Assembly: GCF_038502225.1 (NCBI RefSeq)
Contig: NC_091341.1
Span: forward strand, 4,031,253-4,095,252
Source of the DNA: Cherax quadricarinatus
Lineage: Eukaryota > Arthropoda > Malacostraca > Decapoda > Parastacidae
DNA: 64,000 nucleotides
Reading direction: 5' to 3'
Positions within the stretch are counted from its first letter, which is position 1, and the number at the start of each line of letters is the position of its first letter. Shown here piece after piece: positions 21,596 through 32,105 of this stretch. Both the position numbers and the translations under genes were made by a program. The notes beneath the pieces were generated by a model. It did not search any database. It was given only the letters and a program-made list of their open reading frames with translations, and had not been told where the DNA came from.

Positions 21596-21638
21596 ATTCC
21601 GAAACGTTTCGCCTACACATTAAGCTTCTTCAGTCGAA
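21596..21638 (-). ncRNA. Hammerhead ribozyme motif, minus strand
   Basis: On the minus strand: stem I strand TTCGA, core CTGAAGA (complement of 21627-21633), unpaired A, stem II GCTTA/TAGGC around a loop, GAAACGTTT, then TCGGA. TTCGA pairs with TCGGA over 5 bp (one G-U). Stem III is the minimal ACGT and the site base is U (GUU). The AAT/GT part at the top of stem II is mismatched compared with the copy at 21748. Confidence 0.68.
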
Positions 21639-21747
21639 TATCAAAATGGTACACAATAACGACAAGTTGGTAAGTAAGATACATCTTCAAGGGTGATGGA
21701 CTAATTACATCGTCTTCACATCTCTACTGCTCCTGCCTACTTTCTGT

Positions 21748-21790
21748 ACTCGACTGAAGAAGCTTACTGTGTAGGCGAAACGTTTCGGAA
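21748..21790 (+). ncRNA. Hammerhead ribozyme motif, best plus-strand copy
   Basis: Core CTGAAGA is at 21754-21760, followed by one unpaired A. Stem II GCTTAC (21762-21767) pairs with GTAGGC (21771-21776) over 6 bp around a TGT loop. GAA is at 21777-21779, minimal stem III ACGT at 21780-21783, and site base T at 21784. Stem I TCGA (21750-21753) pairs with TCGG (21785-21788). All elements of a type I hammerhead are present. The extra nucleotide between A9 and stem II and the zero-loop stem III are departures; a palindromic stem III could be satisfied in a dimer. Confidence 0.72.
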
Positions 21791-21937
21791 TAAAGATGTC
21801 TAAATATTGACTTCTTCAGTCGGGTACAGAAGCTTCTCTTCTCCAGGCTAAGGGACTGACCACCTCAAAACTATGTCTTCGAGGGTAATGGATTGATTGC
21901 ATCTTCACATCTCTACTGCTTCTGCTAACCATTCTGT

Positions 21938-21982
21938 ACTCGACTGAAGACGCCTGCTGTGTAGGCGAAACATTTCGGAATA
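21938..21982 (+). ncRNA. Hammerhead ribozyme motif, second tandem copy
   Basis: Core CTGAAGA is at 21944-21950. Stem II GCCTGC (21952-21957) pairs with GTAGGC (21961-21966). Compared with the copy at 21748, a U-G pair becomes C-G and an A-U pair becomes G-U, so the helix is kept while the sequence changes. GAAACATTT replaces GAAACGTTT, which breaks the C-G pair of stem III. Stem I TCGA/TCGG is kept. Confidence 0.62.
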
Positions 21983-22015
21983 AAAATACCCAACTGTTGC
22001 ACATGTGTCTTACTA

Positions 22016-22688
22016 GTCATTTTTGCATTTATGGAGAGTATTTATCTCGTAAGGTCCTTGAAGCTCCGGGAGAACTGAAGCTTATCAGGTCTGATACAAC
22101 CCGAGAGTAAAACACCCATTACTTGGGTAACTATTTCTACGGCACACCTCATGAAAGGGAGCTTACCAGAGCTCACTGGCTGCACTCGCCCTAACACACT
22201 CCCACAGGCTGTTACAAATTTATAAAATATATAATTATCCTTAAGTCTCACCACAGAGATATCTAAAGTTGAACAACACTGTCATCATAAAGATAACTCC
22301 CGGAAGACCACATCCATGTAGGAGGCAATAAAAAGTGCTTCAACACGGAGATAGTATCTCGATCAACGAAGCATCAGGCTTCGTATCCTGTGACAGCTTT
22401 GTTTATCCTGCAGTATTTGATAAGTGAGACGGGCTCTCATTGGCCTGTCCTAGCATTCCTGGGATCCCCTAATGAGTGCTGATCCGTCGGTATGCGTGAC
22501 GTCACTAAATGGCAGACAAGAGGAGTAGGGGGTGACTTGCTACAAGGAGTTCAGTGGCACTAGTGTGAGGCAAGATGCGAGGTTATCTGTGGCTCAGATC
22601 GAGGTCTGCTACCAGCATCCGTCTCTTGGTTATCAAGAACCCTCATCTTTTGAGCTTGTAAGGAGAATAATTGAATGCACGCCTGACA
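22016..22688. other. Unassigned sequence
   Basis: No coding or repeat signal was recognised before the 40-bp array. Confidence 0.4.
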
Positions 22689-22689
22689 G

Positions 22690-24086
22690 TGGCCCCTGCT
22701 GTATATGCTGGTGCTCAGGACACGTGCATAGACCCCTGTTGTGTATGCTGGTGCTCAAGACTCGTGCACAGACCCCTGCTGTGTATGCTGGTGCTCAAGA
22801 CTCGTGCACAGACCCCTGCTGTGTATGCTGGTGCTCAAGACTCGTGCACAGACCCCTGCTGTGTATGCTGGTGCTCAAGACTCGTGCACAGACCCCTGCT
22901 GTGTATGCTGGTGCTCAAGACTCGTGCACAGACCCCTGCTGTGTATGCTGGTGCTCAAGACTCGTGCACAGATCCCTGCTGTGTATGCTGGTGCTCAAGA
23001 CTCGTGCACAGACCACTGTTGTGTATGCTGGTGCTCAAGACTCGTGCACAGACCCCTGTTGTGTATGCTGGTGCTCAAGACTCGTGCACAGACCCTTGCT
23101 GTGTATGCTGGTGCTCAAGACTCGTGCACAGACCCCTGCTGTGTATGCTGGTGCTCAAGACTCGTGCACAGACCCCTGCTGTGTATGCTGGTGCTCAAGA
23201 CTCGTGCACAGACCCCTGCTGTGTATGCTGGTGCTCAAGACTCGTGCACAGACCCCTGCTGTGTATGCTGGTGCTCAAGACTCGTGCACAGACCCCTGCT
23301 GTGTATGCTGGTGCTCAAGACTCGTGCACAGACCCCTGCTGTGTATGCTGGTGCTCAAGACTCGTGCACAGATCCCTGCTGTGTATGCTGGTGCTCAGGA
23401 CACGTGCATAGACCCCTGCTGTGTATGCTGGTGCTCAAGACTCGTGCACAGATCCCTGCTGTGTATGCTGGTGCTCAAGACTCGTGCACAGATCCCTGCT
23501 GTGTATGCTGGTGCTCAAGACTCGTGCACAGACCCCTGCTGTGTATGCTGGTGCTCAAGACTCGTGCACAGATCCCTGCTGTGTATGCTGGTGCTCAAGA
23601 CTCGTGCACAGACCCCTGCTGTGTATGCTGGTGCTCAAGACTCGTGCACAGACCCCTGCTGTGTATGCTGGTGCTCAAGACTCGTGCACAGACCCCTGCT
23701 GTGTATGCTGGTGCTCAAGACTCGTGCACAGACCCCTGCTGTGTATGCTGGTGCTCAAGACTCGTGCACAGACCCCTGCTGTGTATGCTGGTGCTCAAGA
23801 CTCGTGCACAGACCCCTGCTGTGTATGCTGGTGCTCAAGACTCGTGCACAGATCCCTGCTGTGTATGCTGGTGCTCAAGACTCGTGCACAGACCCCTGCT
23901 GTGTATGCTGGTGCTCAAGACTCGTGCACAGATCCCTGCTGTGTATGCTGGTGCTCAAGACTCGTGCACAGACCCCTGCTGTGTATGCTGGTGCTCAAGA
24001 CTCGTGCACAGACCCCTGCTGTGTATGCTGGTGCTCAAGACTCGTGCACAGACCCCTGCTGTGTATGCTGGTGCTCAAGACTCGTT
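22690..24086. repeat. 40-bp minisatellite, ~35 copies
   Basis: The unit is GTGTATGCTGGTGCTCAAGA plus CTCGTGCACAGACCCCTGCT. Variants include GATCCCTG and CAGGACACGTGCATAG; the latter marks two copies 680 bp apart (22717 and 23397). Because 40 is not a multiple of 3, each frame cycles through all three phases and gives the same 40-residue peptide repeat (for example CCVCWCSRLVHRPLLCMLVL and its continuation). The frames of 246-654 codons are therefore artefacts. Confidence 0.96.
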
Positions 24087-24108
24087 AGTACAATGTAAAA
24101 AACCTTCA

Positions 24109-24752
24109 TATTCACTACACATGCACTCACTACACATGCACTCACCACACATGCACTCACCACACATGCACTCACTACACATGCACTCACTACACATGCA
24201 CTCACTACACATGCACTCACTACACATGCACTCACTACACATGCACTCACCACACATGCACTCACTACACATGCACTCACTACACATGCACTCACTACAC
24301 ATGCACTCACTACACATGCACTCACTACACATGCACTCACTACACATGCACTCACCACACATGCACTCACCACACATGCACTCACTACACATGCACTCAC
24401 TACACATGCACTCACTACACATGCACTCACTACACATGCACTCACTACACATGCACTCACTACACATGCTGCAGTCACCTCACATGCACTCACTTCACAT
24501 GCACTCACTTCACATGCACTCACTACATATGCACTCACTTCACATGCACTCACTTCACATGCACTCACTCCACATGCACTCACTCCACATGCACTCACTC
24601 CACATGCACTCACTCCATATGCACTCATTACACATGCACTCACTGCAAATCCACTCACCACACATGCACTCACTACACATGCTGCAGTCACCTCACATGC
24701 ACTAACTTCACATTCACTCCACATGCACTCACTCCACATGCACTCACTACAC
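24109..24752. repeat. 15-bp minisatellite CACTCACTACACATG
   Basis: About 42 copies. Variants are CACCACACATG, CACTTCACATG and CACTCCACATG, the latter two only in the last third. A TGCTGCAGTCACCTC insertion occurs twice (24468 and 24680) at a spacing of about 210 bp, indicating a block duplication. Confidence 0.95.
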
Positions 24753-25059
24753 TCTTTGATATAGGGAAAAAGAGGCTTGTTCCAAGTCCTCGTATCAAGA
24801 GCCCTTCATCAACGTCAAGACAGCCCTCTCACAGGGACTGATCTCCTTACACTGAGAGCCAGTTATCTCTGCTTGTTTGTTTAGCAAATATACAGACTGA
24901 CGGAGCGTCAAATTCTGGGAGACCACAATCAAAATAGAGAATAAATAAATTATTATTAATGGGATATAATTTAATAATTAAGGTGTCAGACGTATAATTA
25001 TTCAGGACAAAGATTCGATTTTAGATTTTGCCGCCACAAAATCCTCACGTAGCAGAATT
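24753..25059. other. Unassigned sequence
   Basis: No feature was recognised. Confidence 0.4.
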
Positions 25060-25200
25060 AAACTTATGAAGACGTTTCGGTCCGAATTGGTCCAAGTCGG
25101 AGCGAAACATCGCCTTAAGTTTCATTCCAATATATGCGGGTTATTTGTGTATTGTTCCAGTCACGATATTGTGTCTTTTTCCCCAGGGACTGACATTACC
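25060..25200. mobile_element. Second hammerhead-like family, decayed fragment
   Basis: Contains GGTCCAAGTCGGAGCGAAAC (25084-25103) and, on the other strand, TCGGACCGAAACGTC, so two 3' halves overlap in inverted orientation. It is followed by TGCGGGTTATTTGTGTAT and GTTCCAGTCACGATATTGTG, which also follow the motif at 34628. There is no usable CUGANGA core. Confidence 0.5.
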
Positions 25201-25384
25201 GGAGCTGCCAGACGTAAACTGTTTATTATTCCGTTTTTTGTCTGTTAACTAAACTAGCAAATACAATTTACGCTAACCTAATACAACCCACAGTAACAAA
25301 TATTTTTAGCGTTAGTTTGGATCAGGGAGCAATCGAGAAACTAAAATATATCCGAATTAAGCACAAATGGATAATGCAGAGGTT

Positions 25385-25680
25385 AAAGGTCAGGTTAAAA
25401 GTAATTTAACCTGCCCTAACCCACCCAAATCGTACCTAACTTAACTTAACTTAACCTAACCTAACACTACCCAACGCAGCCCTATCGAACATAACCTAAC
25501 CTAATCAAACCTAGCTAATGTAACCTAATGAAAAATAGCCTAACCTAATCAAATCTAGTCTACCCTAATCTAATCTAGCCTAACCTAATCAAACATAGCC
25601 CCTAATCTAACCTAGCCTAAACTAATCTAACGTAGCCTAACCTAATTTAACCTAACTAAAAACTAACCTAACGAAAAACA
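25385..25680. repeat. Degenerate CCTAA-rich tract
   Basis: Dense CCTAAC, CCTAATC and CTTAAC words, with short true pentamer runs such as AACCTAACCTAACACT near 25458. CCTAA is the complement of the arthropod telomere repeat TTAGG. The tract is too degenerate to be a working telomere and could also be ordinary AT-rich repeat sequence. Confidence 0.6.
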
Positions 25681-25789
25681 CTATAATTTTAACGTTTAGA
25701 TCTTTTAGATATAGACATATGGAAACGCATTAGAAAACGTACGTCTAAGCTCTGTACACAACGCCTGTTGTGTGAATTGTTAGGCAGGT

Positions 25790-26012
25790 ATTGACTCTGA
25801 AGGGGGTGCCACCCCCTGAGGTAACAGAAAATACTTGCTGGAGGACAATTATTGAAGGGGGGCGCTACCCCCTGAGGTAACAAACACTTGATGGAGGACA
25901 ATTATTGAAGGGGCGCCACCCCCTGAGATGTACCAGGAAAACACTAACAGGACAATTATTAAAGGGGGGCGCCACCCCCTGAGGGGTAGCAGGAAAACAC
26001 TTGCTGGATGAC
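25790..26012. repeat. ~60-bp repeat, 4 copies
   Basis: Copies share GGGGCGCCACCCCCTGAGG (with variants), TAACAGAAAA or TAGCAGGAAAACACTTGCTGG, and GGACAATTATTGAAGG. The GGGGG...CCACCCCCT part of each unit is itself a small inverted repeat. Confidence 0.88.
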
Positions 26013-26084
26013 AGTTGTTTTATTAACCATTTGATAGGGAGGTTAATACGAGTTAAAGTGATAAGACGCTCTTGGTTATTTTAG

Positions 26085-26282
26085 CTGCGTACATCACGTG
26101 TACGCGTATGTTAGCTGCGTACATCGTGACTTGCGTATGTTAGCTACGTACATCATGTGTACGCGTATGTTAACTGCGTACATCAAACGAGTTGCGTATG
26201 TTAGCTGCGTACATCATGTGTACGCGTATGTTAACTGCGTACATCAAATGGCTTGTGTATGTTGGCTGCGTACATCAGGTGA
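26085..26282. repeat. ~28-bp repeat, ~7 copies
   Basis: Copies share GCGTATGTTAGCTGCGTACA and TCATGTGTAC or TCAAACGAGTT. The unit carries the palindromes TACGTA/GTGTAC-type. Confidence 0.88.
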
Positions 26283-26345
26283 CATCGCCACATGACTGTC
26301 AGTGAGAATCATGGCAACAGTGAACTACAGTAGCAACTGGAAGAA

Positions 26346-26600
26346 TTACACACATCTGCAACACCGGGATATATCTTTATTTGAAGACGTTTCGCCCACC
26401 AGTGATTTTATAAACTGAATACAGAAGTAATCTGAAGACGCTGAAACCGGAGACTGTCTTCTGTGTAAAGTTTTACAAGACTGAGGGACAGATTGCCTGA
26501 TCTTCCACTGCAAGACTGAGGGACTGATAACCTCATCTTCTACCCGAATCCATTGGCTGCCTAAACTTTTTTCACTGAAGTCGCTCAGGTGTTGCAAACG
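26346..26600 (-). mobile_element. Hammerhead-type short element, decayed
   Basis: On the minus strand the body contains GGTTATCAGTCCCTCAGTC (repeated once as CAATCTGTCCCTCAGTC). It leads into CAGTTTATAAAATCACTGG, then GGGCGAAACGTCTTC, AATAAAGATATATCCC and the tail TGTTGCAGATGTGTG. This parallels the elements at 49410 and 21860. The core TTTATAA has lost G5, and stem I pairs poorly, so it is inactive. Confidence 0.6.
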
Positions 26601-26689
26601 TTCAGTTGCTTACAGTGACAAGAGACGCAGGTAACACAGTGTTACCTAACGTCACCTTGAGCAGTGTGAAGAGGTGGTGGTAACAACAA

Positions 26690-26886
26690 CTATCAACAAT
26701 CAACAATAACCACTATCAATCACAACCACTAACACAACCACCACCACCAACCAAAACAACCACCACCAACAACAACCATTACAACATCCACATCAACGGC
26801 AACAAAACAGCAATAACATCAGAAATAAAGGTAGGCACAAGAGGAACAGCAAAAACAGCAACAACAGTATCAGGAGCAGCAACAAC

Positions 26887-26926
<40 letters not shown>
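26690..26926. repeat. CAA/CCA-rich low-complexity tract plus (CA)n
   Basis: Irregular AACAACCAC words run to about 26890, followed by a pure (CA)n of about 34 bp ending at 26925. Confidence 0.9.
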
Positions 26927-26928
<2 letters not shown>

Positions 26929-27114
26929 TATTTTTATCTCATAGACACGTTATGAATATATGTATTAGTGCTGTATAAATCAAGCGAATTTCTCATATCA
27001 GAAGAAAAAGTGAACTGGGCACCATAAAAAGTTGATAATTGCTAATGAAGAGCAGGGGAAACACACGAGAGGTCTGACCCCACCTCCACTGATGACAGAA
27101 CCTGGCCTCATTCT

Positions 27115-27733
27115 ACCAACCCAGCCTCGCTCACTCTACCAACCCAGCCTCGCTCACTCTACCAACCCAGCCTCGCTCACTCTACCAACCCAGCCTCGCT
27201 CACTCTACCAACCCTGCCGAGCTCACTCTACCAACCCTGCCGAGCTCACTCTACCAACCCTGCCGAGCTCACTCTACCATCCCAGCCTCGCTCACTCTAC
27301 CAACCCAGCCTCGCTCACTCTACCAACCCAGCCTCGCTCACTCTACCAACCCAGCCTCGCTCACTCTACCAACCCAGCCTCGCTCACTCTACCAACCCAG
27401 CCTCGCTCACTCTACCAACCCAGCCTCGCTCACTCTACCAACCCAGCCTCGCTCACTCTACCAACCCAGCCTCGCTCACTCTACCAACCCAGCCTCGCTC
27501 ACTCTACCAACCCAGCCTCGCTCACTCTACCAACCCAGCCTCGCTCACTCTACCAACCCAGCCTCGCTCACTCTACCAACCCAGCCTCGCTCACTCTACC
27601 AACCCAGCCTCGCTCACTCTACCAACCCAGCCTCGCTCACTCTACCAACCCAGCCTCGCTCACTCTACCAACCCAGCCTCGCTCACTCTACCAACCCAGC
27701 CTCGCTCACTCTACCAACCCAGCCTCGCTCAAT
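27115..27733. repeat. 23-bp minisatellite
   Basis: About 27 copies sharing TCTACCAACCCAGCCTCGCT plus CAC. Three adjacent copies (27205-27270) carry CCTGCCGAGC, a private variant spread by local conversion or duplication. Confidence 0.95.
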
Positions 27734-28190
27734 CTAGGCGGATGTCTGAATTAAGTTTCGAGCAAATATCTCGAGTTACGCTTTCTAGCTTAGGTTAGTT
27801 CAGGTTTAGTTAGGTTACAGTGTCATCAATCAATAAATAAAAATTGTAACTTACCATAACGCCAATAAGAGGCGATAAAATATGAAGCGATAACGGTAAC
27901 GAAGACTCACCGGGCGAACTAGGCAATACAAAGCCAGATAATCACTATTTATGAATTGTAAAATTATCACTCATTTAATTGTAGACTCTTACTAGTGAAG
28001 ATAGTGATGCCTATATACTGCAACAGTCAATGATGGTAAGTACTGGGTGTTTCACTTGCAGGAGGCCCAGAGTTGGTACTTCCGTCTTGTTTGTATATAA
28101 TGTCTGTAGTAAACCATAACTCGGGGCCTCCTACTAGTGAAACAGCTGTGTGTAACTCAGTATAATGAGAAATACTTTTTTTCTGATATG
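27734..28190. other. Intergenic sequence with a 20-bp imperfect inverted repeat
   Basis: Only one structure stands out. 28049-28068 (GTTTCACTTGCAGGAGGCCC) is inverted at 28124-28143 with 16 of 20 positions pairing, spanning 95 bp. It could be a tiny foldback element. The remainder shows nothing. Confidence 0.55.
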
Positions 28191-28194
28191 TACG

Positions 28195-28400
28195 ATTTCC
28201 ATGGTGGTGGTATGTTCACTAACAGGATGAGTGACACTGTCCAGTACTGTCACCATGGCAGTATGCTCACTCACAAGATGAGTGGCACTACCCAATACTG
28301 CCTCCATGGCAGTATGTTCACTCACAGGATGAGTGGCACTGTCCAGAACTATCATCATGGCAGTATGCTCACTCACGAGATGAGTGGCACTGCCCCGTAA
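28195..28400. repeat. 60-bp repeat, ~3.4 copies
   Basis: Copies share CATGGCAGTATG, TCACTCACA and AGATGAGTGGCACTG; divergence is about 10-15%. Both strands are open by chance. Confidence 0.88.
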
Positions 28401-29240
28401 AATTGCCCTTGGGGACAAAATCTCATCAACGTTAATCTTCCTATGAGTTCTCAAACGTCAATTTTCTTACCCGTCTTGCATACTTACCCTATTTTCTTCA
28501 TTTAAAGTCACGTCGAGTCACCGAAATCTATAGAAACTAATACCAAACCATACACAACGAACGAAGTGGCTGTGTGGAACGAGGTGGACTAGCGTAGTGC
28601 TCAATACGGCGTACACTGTCAGTGGCCCTACAATCTCAAAACAAAATCAGTGGCCGAGAGTAACCAGATGTTTAGGAGGTATTAAGGCGAGAGTTATTGA
28701 CCTTCCTGTTATTAATAATAATAACGATCCTGTTATCATTACTATTGTTAATAATTACATTTATTACATAATGTAAAATCATTATTAAAAATAATTAGAG
28801 TAACAATAACACTAATAAAAAGTAATAACAGCAACAATAAAAATAAAAAAACCGACAATAACAAAAACAATAGTAAAACAAATAACATAGTAACAAAAAT
28901 AAGATAAAAATAATAAATATTTGAAATGTATCTTACACAGAAAAGCAAATTTTTATGCTGGTATAAATACGCTCATACGTGAACTTATCCAACAAAAGTC
29001 TATTATAAAGAGTAACAACAGAGAAGGATAATTGGGAGATGAAACGTATGATAATAAAGCAAAGGAACAATGCATAACAAGAATTAAAAATACAAGAATG
29101 ACGCACAAAAGTGTACATGAAGGTAGAATGGAGGAGGAGAAGGAGAAGAAACAGAGCAGACTTATTGAGCCAAGAATGATGAATAGGGAGAAACAAAGAA
29201 GCGAGAAATAGGACAGACAAGAGGACAAAGAAGACCGTCA
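28401..29240. other. AT-rich unassigned sequence
   Basis: Includes ATTAATAATAATAACG-type low-complexity sequence at 28700-28920. 29100-29230 is purine-rich. No gene was recognised. Confidence 0.5.
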
Positions 29241-29245
29241 ACAAA

Positions 29246-30552
29246 GCAGTGGTGGAACACTGGGTGGTAGCAGTGGTGGAACACTGGGTGGCAGCAGTGG
29301 TGGAACACTGGGTGGCAGCAGTGGTGGAACACTGGGTGGTAGCAGTGGTGGAACACTGGGTGGCAGCAGTGGTGGAACACTGGGTGGTAGCAGTGGTGGA
29401 ACACTGGGTGGTAGCAGTGGTGGAACACTGGGTGGCAGCAGTGGTGGAACACTGGGTGGCAGCAGTGGTGGAACACTGGGTGGCAGCAGTGGTGGAACAC
29501 TGGGTGGCAGCAGTGGTGGAACACTGGGTGGCAGCAGTGGTGGAACACTGGGTGGCAGCAGTGGTGGAACACTGGGTGGCAGCAGTGGTGGAACACTGGG
29601 TGGCAGCAGTGGTGGAACACTGGGTGGCAGCAGTGGTGGAACACTGGGTGGTAGCAGTGGTGGAACACTGGGTGGTAGCAGTGGTGGAACACTGGGTGGC
29701 AGCAGGGGTGGAACACTGGGTGGCAGCAGTGGTGGAACACTGGGTGGCAGCAGTGGTGGAACACTGGGTGGTAGCAGTGGTGGAACACTGGGTGGCAGCA
29801 GTGGTGGAACACTGGGTGGCAGCAGTGGTGGAACACTGGGTGGTAGCAGTGGTGGAACACTGGGTGGTAGCAGTGGTGGAACACTGGGTGGCAGCAGGGG
29901 TGGAACACTGGGTGGCAGCAGTGGTGGAACACTGGGTGGTAGCAGTGGTGGAACACTGGGTGGCAGCAGTGGTGGAACACTGGGTGGCAGCAGTGGTGGA
30001 ACACTGGGTGGTAGCAGTGGTGGAACACTGGGTGGTAGCAGTGGTGGAACACTGGGTGGTAGCAGTGGTGGAACACTGGGTGGCAGCAGGGGTGGAACAC
30101 TGGGTGGTAGCAGTGGTGGAACACTGGGTGGCAGCAGTGGTGGAACACTGGGTAGTAGCAGTGGTGGAACACTGGGTGGTAGCAATGGTGGAATACTGGG
30201 TGGTAGCAGGGGTGGGACACTGGGTGGCAGCAGGGGTGGGACACTGGGTGGCAGCAGGGGTGGGACACTGGATGGCAGCAGGGGTGGAACACTGGGTGGC
30301 AGCAGGGGTGGGACACTGGGTGGCAGCAGGGGTGGGACACTGGGTGGCAGCAGGGGTGGGACACCGGGTGGCAGCAGGGGTGGGACACCGGGTGGCAGCA
30401 GGGGTGGGACACTGGGTGGCAGCAGGGGTGGGACACTGGGTGGCAGCAGTGGTGGGACACTGGGTGGCAGCAGTGGTGGGACACTGGGTGGCAGCAGTGG
30501 TGGAACACTGGGTGGCAGCACTGGTGGAGCACTGGGTGGCAGCACTGGTATA
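29246..30552. repeat. 24-bp minisatellite AGCAGTGGTGGAACACTGGG
   Basis: About 54 copies of the 24-bp unit (the 20 bases in the name plus TGGC or TGGT). From 30205 on, copies carry GGGGTGGGACAC instead of GTGGTGGAACAC. TGGT and TGGC variants alternate in recurring patterns, which indicates higher-order structure. All frames are open because 24 is a multiple of 3. Confidence 0.96.
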
Positions 30553-31262
30553 ACAGAGCGTGGAGTTAGTGGTGTGTAGGGAAGGATCTGTCAACCAGTG
30601 GTGTGGGGTGGTGGTGTATAGTGGTCGTGTGCGATGGCGGTGGTGTTGTGTGGTGGTCTTGTTGTGTGGTGGTGGTGTGTGGTGTTGTGTGGTGGTGTTG
30701 TGTGGTGGTATTGTGTGCTGGCGTTGTGTGGTGGTGGTAGTGCTGTGTGGAGATGGTGGTGCTGTGCGGGGGTGGTGGTACTGTGTGGGGGTGGTGGGGG
30801 TGGTGGTACTGTGTGGGGGTGGTACTGCTGCTTCTGTGGGGGTGGTGCTGCTGTGGTGGTGGTGGTAGTGCTGTGAGGAGATGGTGGTGCTGTGTGGGGT
30901 GGTACTGCTGCTTCTGTGGGGGTGGGGGTGGTGCTGCTGTGGTGGTGGTGGTGTTGGCGGCGGCGGCGGAGTGGTGGTGGTGGTGGTGCAGTGGTGGTGC
31001 AGTGGTGGTGCAGTGGTGGTGCAGTGGTGGTGCAGTGGTGGTGGTGGAGGTGCGGTGGTGGTAGTGGTGTGGTGGTGGTGATGGTGGTGGTGGTGTGGTG
31101 GTGGTGGTGGTGATGGTGGTGGTTGGGCGGTGGTGGTGGTGCGGTGGTGGTGGTGCGGTGGTGGTGGTGCGGTGGTGGTGATGGTGTTGTGTGGTGGTTT
31201 GTTGTGGTGGTGTGCAGCGGCAAGGTGGTGTGTGGTGGTGAGTGGGTGTGGCGGTAGTATTT
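30553..31262. repeat. GTGGTGGTG-rich low-complexity tract
   Basis: Irregular GGT/GTG repeats with one near-duplicate block (30735-30880 and 30882-30960, sharing TGGTACTGCTGCTTCTGTGG). The strong G-strand bias could support two-tier G-quadruplexes. Confidence 0.92.
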
Positions 31263-31565
31263 GGTAGTGATAGTTGTGTGGTAGTCGGGTAAGTGTGCAC
31301 TCTAAGTGGGCAGCCACTGGGGATGAACACACCAGTGGCTGGTTAGACAAGGATCGGACACTAAGAAATTCCTCGGGATGGCAGCTGACTGGTAGGCTTG
31401 GCACCATTATGTTAATCCTGAGGGCTTTCCTGGGTTAGGATATTCCATTCATCCAGCTTCATCACCCCAGGGAATGGTCAGGCAACTGGGGAAGCATCAC
31501 ACTGGGTCACAACCCTTGGTCAGGCAAAATTACCGAGGCACTTTTTTTAGGTACATCAAGGTCTA

Positions 31566-31766
31566 CTTACCTGGAGTCTTCCTGGAGGGTATTCCGGGGA
31601 TCAACACCCCCGCGGCCCGGTCCACGACCAGGCCTCCCGGTGGATCATTGTCTGATCAACGAGGCTGTTAATGCTGGCCGCACGCAGTCCAACGTACGAG
31701 CCACAGCCCGGCTGATCCGGCACCGACTTTAGGTATCTGTCCAGCTCCCTCTTGAAGATTTCTCCA
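31566..31766 (-). mobile_element. LINE-C 3' end, minus strand
   Basis: The complement encodes ELDRYLKSVPDQPGCGSYVG, LRAASINSLVDQTMIHREAW and TGPRGC before the stop. This matches the C-terminus of the 13.2-14.05 kb element, followed by its tail (GGAATACCCTCCAGGAAG). 5' truncated. Confidence 0.85.
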
Positions 31767-31866
31767 GGCATGGCACTGGGCCTGAGGAATGGCACTGGAC
31801 CTGAGGCATGGCACTGGGCCTGAGGCATGACACTGGGCCTGAGGCATGGCACTGGGCCTGAGTGCC
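31767..31866. repeat. 19-bp repeat, ~5 copies
   Basis: GCATGGCACTGGGCCTGAG units at the truncated end of the LINE-C tail. Confidence 0.88.
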
Positions 31867-31961
31867 ATGTTATCCTGGAGAGCTGGGAACTAAGACTGGC
31901 GGGTCTATACATATGTTACCTCCAATATAAACGGACGCGACGTGTACGCTAAGAGAATTCG

Positions 31962-32105
31962 TCGAGTGTGAGAGGTTCCTCAAATCAGTTCCTGATCAGC
32001 CAGACTCTGGTTCGTACGTCGAACTGCAGGAAGCCAGCAATAACAGCCTGGTTGATGAAGCCTGAATTCAGCGGTAGACCTTGTCTGGAACCGGTGACGA
32101 GTGAG
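31962..32105 (+). mobile_element. LINE-C 3' end, decayed, plus strand
   Basis: Matches LINE-C from TCAGTTCCTGATCAGCC through AACAGCCTGGTTGATGAAGC to GTCTGGAACCGG, with many point changes. Together with the copy at 31566 on the other strand it forms a loose inverted pair. Confidence 0.75.

Larger units (their letters stand above)
21560..22015. mobile_element. Cluster of three hammerhead elements, two in direct tandem
   Basis: A minus-strand unit (21560-21645) faces two plus-strand units in direct tandem (about 21680-21805 and 21860-22015). The cores at 21754 and 21944 are 190 bp apart. The two plus units also share upstream words TCTTCACATCTCTACTGCT and TTCTGTACTCGACTGAAGA. The minus unit and the second plus unit end in a conserved tail of the form GTTGCACATGTGTCTTAC (GTTGTACGTGTGTCTTAC on the minus unit). 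Tandem units of ~190 bp, each with a type I hammerhead and no ORF, match the layout of animal retrozymes and of Penelope-like element pLTRs (known classes); the assignment here is inferred. Confidence 0.68.

Noticed and set aside
22690..24086. CRISPR-like array
   Set aside because: Repeats are head to tail without unique spacers, and the sequence is eukaryotic.
22532..24705. Cys-rich repeat protein frames (518 and 654 codons)
   Set aside because: The 40-bp satellite reads the same peptide in all phases, and the frame runs directly into the unrelated 15-bp array.
28933..31407. 824-codon minus-strand frame with Thr/Cys-, His- and Pro-rich repeats
   Set aside because: Covers the 24-bp array and the GGT tract; no domain outside the repeat.
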